From: Pleodorina starrii
Taxonomy: Eukaryota; Chlorophyta; Chlorophyceae; Chlamydomonadales; Volvocaceae
Direction: 5' to 3'
NCBI GenBank assembly: GCA_030267565.1
Contig: BRXU01000017.1
Span: 2,202,501 to 2,266,500, forward strand
DNA: 64,000 nt
The notes below the pieces were generated by a model. It worked only from the letters and a program-made list of their open reading frames with translations, was not told where the DNA came from and searched no databases. Position numbers and translations under genes: made by a program. Positions 1 to 13,500 of this stretch are shown piece after piece (position 1 is the stretch's first letter; each line of letters opens with the position of its first letter).

Positions 1-119
1 TTGTGTCGGTTCGTTTAAGAGGCTTTCATCGCCATCTCGTTGTTGTCGCTGGTGTTGTCGATGTCGTTGATGTCGTGGAAACATTTCTGCAGTGGGGTGT
101 CGCAGGCGGGCCCCGGAGG

Positions 120-168
<49 letters not shown>

Positions 169-2430
169 GTCTTGGAGGTGTTGCCTGGGGGGGAGCCGCC
201 CTCTCCTGTCCTGTGGGTCGGTCGTAAAAGGCTCGAAAGGGAGGATCTTCCCGTGGCTTCACCGGAAGATGATGATAGATGATGATGATGATGATGGGTG
301 GATGACGGATCGAATCATCGTTAGGTGGTTGTTCAAGACCACCGAATGATGATGGATCGGATCGGATCAGATCAGTTGATCATCATTAGGTGGTGGTTTT
401 TACCCGCGCGTCGCAGGCGCCTGCCTTGCTGCCTTGCAGCCCGTACTCCTTGGATGGTGCAGTTGTTTCCGTACATCCGTCGCAACCGCATTGCTGTCGT
501 ATCCGCATCAGCGCGATGGTCCAGGATGCATTGCACGGCAATCCACCAGTGGAATCGAATCGTTTGGATGCGGGGGGCTGTGGAGGGTTTAGGGTCCAAC
601 ACACACGCACACACACACACGCCAGCAGGTGGATGCCAGCGGTGGTGTTGTATGTACCATATCCCAATCGTGCGTGTTGTTGTGTGAGGGGCTTCCTTGA
701 GGGCAGTCGCCGCGATTTCGTTCGGGGCCAGCCATCCAGCCTGCCCACATTGTACGGCATTTGCCTTTTTTTTTGCATGGGCACTCATGTACATTACTTT
801 TCGGCGTACCTTGCGTCGTTCGGGCGTATTGATTCTTTGTGCGATAGTGCGATAGTCGGCCCCGCTGCGGTGCTTTGCTTTGCTTCGTGTTGTTCGGTTT
901 GTGCTCTGTTTGGCCGTGGGTCGCATGCGCCAGACCCGTCATCATCACAACTTGGCCGTTGGTCGTTTTGTTTTGCCCGTCCCCTCCCCGTCCCCATGGC
1001 AGCTTCTTCGTTCGTTCGGGGCCTTGTACTCTTATTGACCGCGTGTTTCATTTTAGTGGTTTTTAGACCGTGTCGTTCGGGGTGCTCTTCTGCGGCAGGC
1101 AAAGAGTGGTTTGATGTACCTAACTGTGGAAATGGCCGAGAGCGAGAGTTGTACGATAGCCCCCTCGCTCGTCTAGGCGCGAGAGGAAACGATGATGCTC
1201 GGGATGCCCCCCGCCTGCCCGGGGGCCCGAATGCTCCCCTCCCCTGGAGGACCTTCATCATTTGTGTATCTCTGTATCAACTGCACTGCACTGGGTGTTG
1301 CCTGATGATTTGTTGTTGATTGGATTGGATGCGCGCATCAGCTTTGTGTGTGTATGTGTAGGAAAGTGTGTTTGCGTGTGCATCTCGAGTGTGTACAGTA
1401 CCTACGTGTGTGTACGTAAGGAGACGTTTCCCGATCGAGCGCTTAGCCCGGGGGGCCGAATGTGGGCGCTCACGCAGGTATGCACGCCGGCTCGCGTCTC
1501 TCGCTTTGGCCGCGCGCTAACTCAATGTAAAGGCAAGGAGCGTATACGGTAATCTGTCCAACAAACCAACAGCAGCATACCTCTCCGCGCGCACATCCCC
1601 CTTGGCATCAGAGCGAGAAAGCACAAAAGAGCAGCAGAATCCTCGCGCACACCCTTCTGTCCGGAAGAGAAATAAAAATCAGCAGCTACCGTATGGTTAC
1701 CTCGCATACACCCGTTTTCATCATACGGCAGGTTCTTTGATGCCCTTTATCTGCGTGACCGCGAACAAGCGCTCCGCCCGCATCGTTGCGCCTCCCTCAC
1801 TTCTTCTGTGTTCGTCTCCTCTGGAACGCCCGCCAGTACAGTATCTTCCGGTCGGCCGAGGAAGCTCCGACACACTACAGACGACCCATGGGTCGGTACC
1901 GCCGCGCGACCAGTCACACACACTCGCGGACCACTCCCATTTCGAAACTCCCAAGCAGATAGAAGGCCGGTCTTTGCTTTAGAGCCATACAAACCCTTGC
2001 AGAGCAAGTTCCCAGAAGATGCCGGAAGATACTGGCGGGGCGGGGTTGCCGGTATCAGAAGTGGACCGGGATATCGTCGGACGCCCTCCAGCGCTCCAGG
2101 GGAGGGAGGGCACCTTCGTCCACCGTCATGCGTCCGACGGCGTGATCGCGCAAGCAGCGATCACTCCCCCGGGGGCGTGACTGCCCACACCTCCAGCCAA
2201 GCAGACAAAAGAGATACGAACACGGCGGCGCCAGTCTACCTCCCTTCCCCATTTTGGCTGCAGCCTCACCACCAAACACACAAAGTCACCCAAGCACAAC
2301 AGCACAACCAGGTCAAAGCCCCAAGCCGAGCCAAACGGTCTCGGCGCTCTCTTGAGGGGTCTGCAGCCACCGATACGTTCATTCTGTGCTGCGCCAGTTG
2401 CCTCTCAGCGAAGTCCAGCGAAGCGACAGG
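1..2430. other. Upstream non-coding region with simple repeats
   Basis: I see no supportable gene. The stretch holds a GA microsatellite (about 122-166), CA/TG runs (about 600-620 and 1345-1410), GAT-rich repeats near 270-390, and no exon-like series with splice sites. Its right end should contain the promoter and 5' UTR of the secreted protein gene that starts at 2431. No clear core-promoter motif was recognised. Confidence 0.5.
122..166. repeat. (GA)n microsatellite
   Basis: Uninterrupted AG/GA dinucleotide tract. The Arg-Glu and Ser-Leu reading frames across it are artefacts of the repeat. Confidence 0.9.
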
Positions 2431-5400
2431 ATGGCAAGCGCGAGTGCCAGGCCAGGCCGACTTCTCCTGGGCGTTGCGGTGTGGGCGCTGGCGCTGGCGC
2501 TGGTCGGCGCTGCGCGCGATGGCGCCGCATCCGGTGAGGGCGGAAGCATGCTGACAGAGGAGCAGTAGACGAAGGAGGAGGAGGAGGAGGAGGGGGAACG
2601 CGAGGCGACCCGCTGCGTGCTTTGCGTTGCGTTGCGCTCTCGGGCCTTTTCTGAAGTCGCTGTTCGAGCGGGCGGGCGAGCGAGCGAGCACACGCGGCAA
2701 TGCGGTGGAAATGAGCTTGTGTTCTTTTGTTTAGTTTTGGTATCGCGACGATGCGCGCAATGGCAGGCCGGGATTGCGCAGCGCTGCGCTGCTCAGATCT
2801 CACCGCGAGACAGCGCATCTCTCTCTCTCTCCCTCTCTCTTCCCTAACGCGTGCTCATTTCTCCTTCGGATTTTCCCCGGAAGCGTGACGACGATATCCG
2901 TCCTCGACACCCACTGCCGAGGGCCTCGTGACGCAAGCGCCCGGGGACCTCTTTTACCTCGGGAACCTTCCGTCGCCCTGCCTTCCCAGACTTTAGTTTT
3001 ATAGTTGGCCAGTCAGGGAAATCACGACCAAACGTTTTGCGCGGCCTCACTGCCGAACGCGGCGCGCAAGCGCCTTCCGACTGCCCGACTGTCCGTCCTT
3101 CCGTCCATCCGCTTCTCCCGCGCCGACTTTCAAAAACGCAAAAAGCCACGGCGGTAGCAGCGGAAGCGAACGCACATTTACGGAAATCCGCTGTAGCCCC
3201 GCGACTGTCTTCCTCAACCTGCTCAAGTCTGTGTTGCCCTGGGTGTCCCCCGCAGGCAGCATCGTCGGCCGGCGGCTGAGTCAGACGCCCTCCCCAGCGC
3301 AGGGCGCCGGCGCGGCTGCGACTGCGACTGCCATCGCGCAAGCCATCGCCTCCGGCAACACCACTGCCGCAGCCACTGCCATCGCCCAGGCAACCGCGCA
3401 GGTTGGTTGTGTGTATGGTGGAAGGGGCGGCCAGGGCGGGGACTGCTGCGGCAGCGATGTCAGCCGCGACTGCGCGGCTTTGCTGGGTTCCCGGAGTGCT
3501 TGTTACCTGATGATGGTGGAAAGTGCTATTTTGAGGACCTTTTATCAAAGTGAAGGATTTAGGATGGCGGAAGTCCAGCCTTTTCCGATCCAATTTATGA
3601 TAATTTAGCATCCGCCAATCCAATTTATTGGTTTCGGGGCTGATTCGCTTCAAAGGACTCCTGCTGGAGCGCGCGTATCCGCCGTGCTCCCGATTCGGTT
3701 GAGATCTGACCTGACCGTAATATAAACAACACGAAATCGGTTCTGTTCTCTCTCATCCTCGTCAGATCCCCACAGAATGTGATCCAAAGGTTGCTCGCTC
3801 ACATGTTTGACCGTTCGCTCTCGTTCAGACCCATCCCCCCGGGGGCAGCCATGACACATTTCCGCTTCCGAAATGGCCCACTTTAGGGATCCCGCCCTGC
3901 GAGCTGTCGCCCTCGCACACCACACACCCCGCTTCGCCCGCCACTTTGCGCCGTCACCCCACCCAATTAACCCCTAAACGTCCCCGCTCCTGCTGCTCCT
4001 GCTCCTGCTCCTGCCCCTGCTCCTGCCCCTGCTCCTCCCCTCAGGGCAACACGCAGGCGCTCGCTGACGCGCTGGCCACCGCCGCCGCCACCGGCGCCAC
4101 GCAGGCCCTCGCGCAGGCAGTGGCTCAGGCGGTCACACAGCAGGGAGCCAACGCGTCGGCGGTGGCGCAGGTGGGGCGATGGATGGGTCAGGTGTCGGTG
4201 GTGTCGGTGGTGTCGGTGGGTGAGGTGGTGTCGGTGGGTGAGGGGTGAATGCAGAGGTGGGTAGGTGGCTGGCTAGCGATAGGTGCCTGTGTGACCCTGG
4301 CGTGTGTGTGTGTGTGTGTGTGTGTTTCGGTGCTGGTCGCGGCGGCTGGGAGGTCGGTCCCAAGGGAAGGGGGTTCAGGGCGTTTCCCATTCGCCCACAC
4401 ACCAATGCCAATGCCGGTCTCAGCCCGGCGCTTCACGAGATCACGACCCAAGGGGGCGGTGGTCAAGGTCGGAAACACGCACGCACGCAGGCGGGGCGGG
4501 GCGGGGCGAGAGGGGAGGGCTGGTTAAGAGAGCGGCGAGATGATCCCTCGACCTACCGCTTGTTTCTCCTCCATGGAAAGCGCAAGCCACGGGCACCAGC
4601 AACCTCGCCCGCCCGCCCGCTCGCCCACGTCTGCAACGCATCCTGCCCGGAATCAGGCCCCGGCCCCAACCCCCCGGCCCTCACCCCAACTGCGTTGCAG
4701 GCGCTTGCGAGCGCCACCTCCGGCGTCACCCCCACCAGCCCGCCGCCTGCGGTAAGTCCATCCATACATCCGCAGTCTTGACGGGAGCCCTTTTGTTGCC
4801 ACGCATTGGCGTGCCCCGTACTTTATTCGAGGACGCCTTTGCCTCTGCTGCTCACACAGGGCAAGGTTAACACTTGCCTACGGTATGTGTGTGTAATTGT
4901 GCGGACGCTTTGCGGCGCGCCGCACGCGTGTTTGCCTCCTCCGCCACCGCAAGCTGCCGAATAATACTGAAGGTTTTCTGAGTGCAACGCTAGAAAACCA
5001 AGGTTTTCTGTGAACTCAGAGGAGTTGTGCCCTCATAAGGGCGTTGGTACGGCACATGGTGCCAGTTAAGGTGTCCGCGAAGGCGTGGAGGAGTGATTTT
5101 CGGGTTTTGTAGCTACATAGGGTGGTTGCTGCGAGGCTGTGGGCATTAAGGCCTTAGCGATAGCTTTCGCGGTAGCCGGCCCTCACCCGGCCTACCGAAT
5201 AATACCACCCGATAAATGAATAACGATTGGGCTCAAATGGAATCTTTGAGAGCTGGCGAACGTGCTACCATGATTCGGCTGCAGCAAGCACTCGGCTGCT
5301 GGTTACTGTACACGGTGGTTGGGCCACTTTGTCGAACCCGCGGGCTGTCTTTCGTGCCCACGGTGTGCGCCACGTCATGCTGGGTGGGTCCGACGCAACC

Positions 5401-8247
5401 TGCCCGCGCGGCCATTGCACGCTGGCGCAGCAGTACTCCCTCCCTCCCGGCCGTCGAGGTTCTGTTTCGGTTTTGGTTTTGTTCTCGGTTTTGACTGCGG
5501 TTGCAGTTGAGGTTGCGGTTGCAATTGTCGCGGGAAGCAAGGCCACGCAAAGCGCAGAGAGCAAAAACCTCATCTCAGCCGCCTTCCCGCCCGTCCGCCT
5601 TCCCGCCCTCCGCAGGGCGCCGCCGGTGGGCCCGCACCGCCATCTCCCACTGCCGCCAGCACTCAGGCCCTGGCTGATGCTGCCTCCCGTGGTGACACCA
5701 ACACCATCGCAAACTCCGTCGCTCAGTCGTTCGGAGGTGAGGGGAGGAAACCGCCGCCGCGGTTGGGCAGGGAGGGAGGGAGGAAAGGAAAGGGCCACCA
5801 AGGGGACGCGAGAGGACGGAGATACTGCATGCTAGCCACCACCAAACTATGGGAGTACTGGCGGGCGCGCTCTCGACGTGTCGTGTGTGATCCCGGGGAG
5901 GGGGTCTGTCCGCTGTGGAAGGAGTCATCCCAGCTAGCCAGCAAATTGACCTGACGACGGTGTGTCTGCGACCCACCTCCGCCTCCGCCTCCCTCCCTCC
6001 CTCCCTCCCGCAGGCTCCGTCACCTCCGTCGCCCGCTCCAGCTCCGTCGCCCTGGACGCCGCCGCCAACGCCTCCGCCGCCGCCGTGTCGGCCGCCGTGG
6101 CGCAGGTGTGCGGCGGCGGCGACGCCACCGCGGCAGCCCAGTCCCTGGCCTCCGCCGTCGCCACCGCCACCGCCAAAGCCTACGCAAGCGCTGAGGCCAG
6201 CGTGACTGTTGTCGGTGGGTGGGTGTTGTGTGTCTGTCAGCAGGACCCATGGGTCGGTGATGCGTCGATCTGGGTAGGTTCAGGAGTCCGATTTCGCGAT
6301 TTGGAATTTTGGTGTGCCGACCTCCCAGCGGGGTATCGGCTATCGGAGTTGAGTTCGGCTGATTGGGAGGGTCGGTGGGTCGGTGGGTCGTTGCATGTGT
6401 TGTAAGTTGCAGCTGGGGTTCTAAGGCTCCGCCTGCCTTCCTCCCTTCTTCGGGACTCGTGGCTGAAATCTGTCGTCTACCCCATCCCACCCTGCAGGCT
6501 CCGGCAGCGGCTGCGCTGACGCCGCCGCCGCCGCCACCGCCACCGCCCGCGCCGTGGCTCGCGCCGTCGCCGACGCCTTCTCCTCCGCCAGCAACGGCTG
6601 CGCTGAGGCGGTGGCGGCCGCTCGGGCTGAGGCCCTGCAGGAGAGCATCGCCACCGCCACCGCCACCGCAGCGGCCAGTGCTTGCTCCACAGGTGAGTCG
6701 GGGTGAGGTGGTGGAGGGGAAGGGGCGGTGGCTGCTGGGTACTCCTGAAGGAAAGCGAGACACGAGAGTACCGGTAGCAAGCATGGGAGGCACCTGGACT
6801 AGCTGGTTGGTTGGGCGCGTGTGGAGGTGTCGACAATGGCCTGCCACTCGAGGGCGTCAAAGGCCGTAATACGCGGGATCTTGCGAGGGGATACGGTACC
6901 CGCTTGATTTATTTGCTTGCCGACCCATGGGTCAATGGGTCGGCTCATTGCGCTGGCTGTGGTGGTATTGTTCGTTGCTAAACGCACGGGAAACTCTTCA
7001 ATATCCCCCGCCCCCGCCCCGGGTAGAGTTGCTTCGGTATTTGGTCTTTTGTAACCCCGGGCCTTGAACTCCCATGCATGACGTCATCCAGGCGCTCGCC
7101 TTTCCCTGCCTGCCCGCCCTGCTCCCACATCTCGGCCGACATCCCTCACATGACACCTCACCGGACCTGACCTCACCTGACCTAACATCACCCCCCTCGT
7201 GCAACACAACGCCAACGCAGGCGGCACCGCGACTGCCAGCAGCGAAGCCGTTGCCACCGCCGTCGCCACCGCCACCGCCACCGCCTTCGCCCAGGCCCTG
7301 GCGGCGGTCAAAGGCCCCTGCGGCTGCCCCACCACCGGCGGCCCCGCAGCCGGCAGCCCCTCCCCCTCCCCATCGCCCTCCCCCTCGCCGTCGCCATCGC
7401 CCTCCCCGTCGCCTTCACCATCGCCGTCACCCTCTCCTTCTCCTTCCCCCTCGCCTTCGCCGTCGCCTGGCCAAGCCAACGTCACGGCAGCCCGCGTCTC
7501 GCCCTCGCCCTCGCCCTCGCCCTCGCCCTCGCCCTCTCCCGCCCCAAGCTCCGCCCCCGCCTGCTTCGGTTGGGTCAAGCAACTGTGCTGCGACCAATGG
7601 GACCAAAAGTCTACTACCTGCAACTGCAACCCGTAGGTTGGGAGCGGGAAGTTGGTGGTTGTTAGTTGTAGAAGTAGCGCGAGGCGGCTGCTGCCGTTGC
7701 GCCGTGGCATGTGTCGGGTGTGTGTGCCGAGGCTCTCGGGTCTGAGGGACGCGGCTGGCGTTGTCCTTGGTCTTGGGATTTTTATTTTAGATGCGGCGGA
7801 GGCTTGAGCACGGGGCTGGGCTGGCCTGGCCTGGGCTGGGCTGGCCGTCCATCCCCCTCGTGGCTTCCTGGTCGTGTGTTCACACGATCACACCCCACCA
7901 TCCAGCGGAGCGTCGGCACCGCCTCTCGACCCCCCCAAAGGCGCCATGCACGTTGGCCTCCGGCCCGTCATCATCCTCATCCGGGATTCTGACTCTTTTT
8001 GAACCGCTCCGGAGACCGTGTTCTGTGAATGTGTGCCAGGGGCTGTCCGTCCCTCCCCCCGCCGCAGTCGTGCTTCGGCCGATTTGCCCTCGCCCGCACC
8101 CATCATCCTTCATCACCTCCCCCCTGCCCTCCTCTGTCTCTCTGCAGTGTCTTCGGCTGCCGCTACACTCTCGTCTCCGACATCAGTGCCCGCCCACCGG
8201 TCTGGAAGGACAAGTACGCGGCCTTCAACCCGAACTGCTCCTGCTAG
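2431..8247 (+). CDS. Secreted Ala-rich, (Ser-Pro)n hydroxyproline-rich glycoprotein with Cys-rich C-terminus
   Basis: Nine-exon model: 2431-2533, 3256-3401, 4045-4170, 4701-4751, 5616-5736, 6014-6214, 6498-6692, 7221-7632, 8148-8247. It sums to 1455 nt (484 aa) with matching phases. Exon 1 encodes a signal peptide (Arg, then a Leu/Ala/Val-rich core, then Ala-Ala). Exons 2-8 encode Ala-rich modules (repeated ALA, ATA and AVA motifs). Exon 8 adds two (SP)n blocks, the usual substrate for prolyl hydroxylation and arabinosylation in volvocine wall proteins. The last two exons give a C-terminal domain with eight cysteines ending Asn-Cys-Ser-Cys. The last donor is GTAGGT at 7633, which avoids an in-frame TAG. 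Stop is TAG. The start of exon 4 is the weakest boundary. The role is inferred to be extracellular matrix; I do not recognise a named gene. Confidence 0.72.
4957..5205. repeat. Possible small insertion flanked by an 11-bp direct repeat
   Basis: CCGAATAATAC occurs at 4957-4967 and again at 5195-5205 inside the fourth intron of the secreted-protein gene, flanking about 227 bp. The right end contains an imperfect palindrome (AGCCGGCC...CCGGCCTA). This fits a small non-autonomous insertion with a target duplication. Chance or an internal repeat is possible. Confidence 0.3.
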
Positions 8248-9345
8248 GCGGCGGATGGGAGCCCAAGTGAGGTTGCGGCCCCTCCCCCACGGCTCCTCTC
8301 CCGCTCCGTCCACTGCCCACTGCTGCGGGCTGCAGCCATGGCGGATCTTATCTTCAGCAGCTGCTGAATGGCTGATTGGCTGATGGGCTGATGGCTTTCT
8401 CGGGCAGCAGCGGCGGACGACGAAAGCAGCAAAGCATGACGCGAACGGTCGATTCATTCGTGACGGAACGCTCCGCATGACGCACGCATGCACGAGGACG
8501 GAAGGATTGCCACCCAGGCGCTTGCTTATCGATGAGCTCTTGCCAGAAGCACGCATCATCATCATCAGCATCACCAGCATCATCAACCCCTGCTTGGCAT
8601 CTACCGTATCGTCGTGTGTGGCTTACAGGTCTCGCCTGGCTGGACGCTAGCCGTGGCTGCTGATGGGTGGTAAGAAGAAGATACCCGCGGGGGGTTGGGG
8701 TGCGGGTGGGGCATCAACAGCACGAGGTCGAGTGTGACAGCTCAGGTTGCTGCTGGCGGCGGCGGATGTTGGTTGCATGTGTTGATTGGGGTCGTTTCCC
8801 TGCGTGTGGCATTATTGCAGGCGCCGGTTCATTCAGCTCGTGTGTCCATTTGATGCACGTGCGTGTGGTGTGTCGTATAGCTACGGGTAGCGAATGTTGC
8901 TTGATTGCATGTGTGCGTGTATGCTGCATGGTCAGTGTCGAGCGGCAGGGTTGCCGGTTGGTTGATAGGAACGTCAGTTGGGAATCAAATACCGGTGAAG
9001 TTGTACGGATTTACGGAATGGGATGCACGGCGTGTGGTTCAGCATCCTGCACAGCGCTAGCTGAAACACTGCTCTAGACAGGTCTGTCAAACGGATAATC
9101 GAGTCGCACATTTGTCAGTGACCCGACAGAGACGGTGCCGGGTGTTCGTTCGGGTGTCGTACACAGTGGATGCTGGTTCTTCATTCTGTAACACGGTGTG
9201 TACTGCCGCCCGCGTCCATCTCGACCTGCTACAGTACTGCAGCAGGCACCTCGCAATCCTGCGCGTGCACATATCTGCAATGCTGCGCCGATATTTTCCT
9301 TCCAGAGGCCGACTAAAGCGGTACCAGCAGTGCAGATAGTGCTTG
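8248..9345. other. 3' flank of the secreted-protein gene
   Basis: No coding exon is supported. A TGTAA motif at 9187-9191 is a candidate volvocine poly(A) signal for the upstream gene, implying a 3' UTR of roughly 0.95 kb. Short CAT/GAT runs lie near 8555-8585. Confidence 0.35.
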
Positions 9346-9815
9346 AAGTGAGCCTAGTAGATGGCCTAGTAGATGGCCTTAGTAGATGGCCTAGTAGATG
9401 GGCCTAGTAGATGGCCTAGTAGATGGGCCTAGTAGATGGCCTAGTAGACGGCCTAGTAGATGGCCTAGTAGATGGGCCTAGTAGATGGCCTAGTAGATGG
9501 GCCTAGTAGATGGCCTAGTAGACGGCCCAGTAGACGGCCCAGTAGATGGCCTTAGTAGATGGCCTAGTAGACGGCCCAGTAGATGGCCTTAGTAGATGGC
9601 CTAGTAGATGGCCTAGTAGATGGCCTAGTAGTGGGCCTAGTAGATGGGCCTAGTAGATGGGCCCAGTAGATGGGCCTAGTAGATGGCCTAGTAGATGGGC
9701 CTAGTAGATGGCCTAGTAGATGGCCTAGTAGATGGCCTAGTGGTGGGCCTAGTAGTGGGCCTTAGTAGATGGGCGTAGTAGATGGCCTAGTAGTGAGCCT
9801 AGACGTGGGTCAGTC
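9346..9815. repeat. Minisatellite, about 11-13 bp unit (GGCCTAGTAGAT)
   Basis: Roughly 40 imperfect copies of CTAGTAGATGGC/GGCCTAGTAGAT with variants (acggccc, gtgggcc). It lies between the convergent 3' ends of the secreted-protein gene and SEC10. Nothing coding is visible. Confidence 0.9.
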
Positions 9816-10543
9816 AGTAGTTAGCTTACAAACAGTATGGGGTGCCTAATGGCCAAACCCGTCATGGCTGCCACTTACAGTCTGCTCTGTGAGGCTCGCG
9901 TGTACTTGGGGGGGGGGGGGCCCAGGTAGCGCGAACTGTCTAGTGCGGGTGGAGGTCCATGTGCCTGAAGAGTCTTCCGGCAGTGCCATCTGCCATGCTG
10001 GATGGCCCGCCGGCTCTACCCCTCCTGGAGCCCACTATTACCGTACTACTACCGCTGTTACGGTACCAGCACGGGTGCAGGGCTCCGGCCACCGAGGGGG
10101 GAGGATGGGCTGACCACCACCACCACCACCACCACCACCACCACCACCACCGTCTGGGGTGTGGGTCCTGGCCACTGTCACCCGTAATGGGGGTACTGGG
10201 GGCAATGCGCCGTTGTAGAACCATCGGACCTCACCTTCTCACCCACCCACCCACCCAGAATGGTGCATTTGTACCGGTAGGTAGGTCTACAGCAATTGTG
10301 CGTTTGCAAGTTTGGCCAGGTAGCTGTCCTGTCCGTCCTGAGAATGCACCGGGTTGGGGTTATGGGGGCCTGTTCCGTATTGATGCGTGCCGCTGCAGGT
10401 CGAACCAGGTAAAACCAGTACAGTGGCCGCAGCGCCGCACCACTGCCTCCCACCGCTCTCTCGGCCCCTGCTCGTCTGTCGTCACCACGGCCGTGAGGCC
10501 ACTGAGGCCACTGCGGTCCTTCCTTTCTTACTCCTTCAGCTCA
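9816..10543. other. Probable SEC10 3' UTR and intergenic DNA
   Basis: TTACA motifs (TGTAA on the minus strand) near 9828 and 9876 are candidate poly(A) signals for SEC10. A (CCA)n run lies at about 10110-10150. No other gene is supported. Confidence 0.35.
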
Positions 10544-13500
10544 TCATCTGCTGCCGCCCCCGCCCCCGCCTCTGCCGCCCTGCTGCTGCGGCTGCCGCTG
10601 CCCGCCCCCACCTCCCGCCCCCGCCCCGGCCGCCGCCGGCTGGCCCGGCACCGTGTCTCCGCTCCCGAAGATGTGCTGCAGCGAGCGGCCCTGCACCCGG
10701 GCAGTAGCAAAGTCCTGGCGCAACCGCACGTACTTGATGGCCTCCCTGCAAGAGGGAAAATGGGAGGGAGAGAGGGGAGAGAAGGGTAGCGAGAGGGAGA
10801 GAAGGGGAGAGAGGGAGACTGAGGCAGAAGGGGACGGAGGGAAAAGGGGACGGAGAGGCACAGATGGACGGAGGAAAGGAAAACGTTGTTAGAAGGGGTT
10901 TGGATTGGGGGACAGGAGGGTAAGGCAAGAGGGAGGAGCTTAAGGGGGACTGAAGGGGGACCCACCCCGCCCCGCCCCGTCCCGCCGCACACCTGTGGTC
11001 CAGTCGCAGCGTCCCGTTGATGAGCGGCAGCAGCTGCTCCGGCTCCACCACCAGGATGCCCACCAGCCCCCCCACGGCCCCCATGCGCGAGTCCAGCAGC
11101 GGAAGGCCCCAGCCGCGCAGCACATCGCAGTAGGCGGTCACGTCATTGCGCCAGCGGAGCGCTCCTGAGGGGACAGGGGGTTGGGTTTGGGTTGGTTGGG
11201 TTGGTTTGTTGGTTGGTGGGTTGGGTGGTTGGGTGGTTGGGTGGTGGGGTGAGGTGGTGGTTAAGTAGGCGGGCTGGTGCTGGGTGAGTGAGTTGTGGGT
11301 CGGGAGCGGCGGGGGAGGTGTGTGGGGCGCGAAACCCTAAGACACGTTACTCCGAGGCGAACGCCGAACAGTGTGTGCCGGGCTCCGGCACGCCCCGCTC
11401 CGCCCCGCGCGCGCTGCCAGCACCTCACCCAGCCACCCAGCCACCCACCCACCCGCCCCTCAACCCAGCCACCCAGCCACCCAACCCTCCCTCACCCGCC
11501 CGCCCCTCAACCCAACCAGCCAGCCAGCCCACCCACCCGCCGCGTTGTACACGAACTGCTGCATGTGGTTGAGGAAGGTGGCGTGCATCCTCAGTCCCAC
11601 CTCCAACAGAAAGGAGCCCAGGTTGGATCCGTCCAGACAGTCACGAGCCACCTGGACAGCGGAGGAGAGGCGAGGGGAGGAGGAGGAGGAGGGGAGGGGT
11701 CAGGGAGTGATATGCTCCTATATAAAAGAATGAGTCACTGCGGACGGAGGGGAGGGGAACGAAGCGGAGCGGAGCGGAGGTGAGGAGGAGGAGGAGGAGG
11801 ATGTGTAATAGCGATGATGGTGGAAGACCTCAACCAGCACCAAAAGGTACCACATGAGCTGCGAATGTGTCGCCCCGCCTGACCAACGAAAACAGTCCGG
11901 GACCCCCCCCCCACCCCCCCGTCCTCCCCCCACCGCCTCCTCGCCCCGCACCTTCCCCAACGCCTCGAACAGCGCGCACACCAGCAGACATGCGTCCGTG
12001 GGTCGGTCCAGCAGCACCGCATCCAGCTGACCCTCGGGGGGCAGGAACTCGGAGCGCTTCTGCTCGTACATCAACACCTTCTCGGCCTGCTCGGGGGAGG
12101 CAGCGGCGGCGGCGGCCACGGAGCCGGCGAGGGAGAGGGGGAGGGGGAAAGCGGGCGGGAAGCGGTGGGGAAACGCGGGGCAAAGGGGAACGTTTCCATT
12201 TTCATGTCCACCAAGGTACCGGTACCCGCATCCCGACTTCACAACCAGCAGCACCTCACCCGCCTTCCCCCCATTACATGATTTACACCCCCCAAATGCT
12301 CCACCGCGGGCCGCCGTCGTCGCTTCCGTCTCCACTTCTGTTTCCCTGCTATGTCCTCTTCCCAGCCTGCTACCGTGGCACGTAGGTAGGTAGGCAGGTA
12401 GGTAGGTAGGTAGGTAGGTAGGTAGGTGGGTGGGTGCCTACCTGTATGACGACCAGGTCCACCAGCGCCGTCATCACCCCCAGCACCGCCCCCTCCACCC
12501 CCCGCAGAACCATCGCCAAACACGTGGTGCAGGCGGATAGCTCGGGGGCGGAAGAGTCGAGAGCCGGGAGGACCACCTGAGAGGGAGAGAGAGAGAGAAA
12601 CAGGGGAGAGACGGGGGAGGGGGAGTCAAGGAGGAGGGGAGGGAGCGGGTTGGGTTTTAGGGTTTTTAGGGTTTTAAGGTAAAAAGCCCCCTCTTCCTCC
12701 CCTCCCCCCCTTCACCTGCACATGGTGTTCCTGCAGCCTCCGCACCACCTGACCGCTGCAGTGCACCGCACGGAGCACGGGGGCCACCCGAACAGACACG
12801 TACGTCTGCCAAGAAAGGAGCCCGGGGGCCCGGGGGGCGGGGAGCGGGGGGAAGTGAAGGTGGGGGCTTAGGGTTTGGGGTTGTTGGGTCCTAAGCTGTG
12901 TAGCGGTTGGATTTCGAGCAAGCTGTGTGCTACGAGCGGTTCGGTCCCGGGGGGGGGAGGCTTCACGGCTGGCGCGGCTTTGCTGTCATTTTGTGAAGGG
13001 GAAGGACGGGGGAGGCGGGGAGGAGGAGGAGGCGATCGGAGGAAGCGAGGAACCCCCTCCCGACTGGACGCGCTCCCCACGGGCACACACTCACACGCAC
13101 ACACCGACCCATACACACGCACAGATGCACAAAATCTTGGCGGGCCTGGCGCAAACGCGAGAACCAAAGTACTGCCAAACGCACGCACGCACGCACACAC
13201 CTGCGCTGCCTGCGCCGCCGCGGCACGCGTCACGGGCGGCGGCATCTGCAGCGGCGGCGGCGGGCCCTTGCCGCCCGGCGGCGACGGCGGTTGGTACGGC
13301 AGGCGGTACACGTTACAGGCCGCCGCTGCCCCCCCGCTGTCCGCCTGCATGGTCAGCTCCATCTCCCGCTCCACGCCGTCGATCAGGTACCTGTACGGCA
13401 GCAGATGTGTACGGCAGCAGGTGTACGGATGGACGGACGAGAGCCTCGAAGCGTGGGGTAGTAGTAAAAACGGCGGCCCGCAGCGACGGTATGCAGGTGA

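Noticed and set aside
390..1319. Long + strand ORF
   Set aside because: Low-complexity composition across microsatellites, no domain, and it depends on a non-AUG or arbitrary start.
9346..9815. Coding tandem repeat
   Set aside because: Every unit contains TAG in the forward frames, and the unit length varies.
10105..10160. Poly-His ORF
   Set aside because: Direct translation of a (CCA)n microsatellite; no splice or start context.
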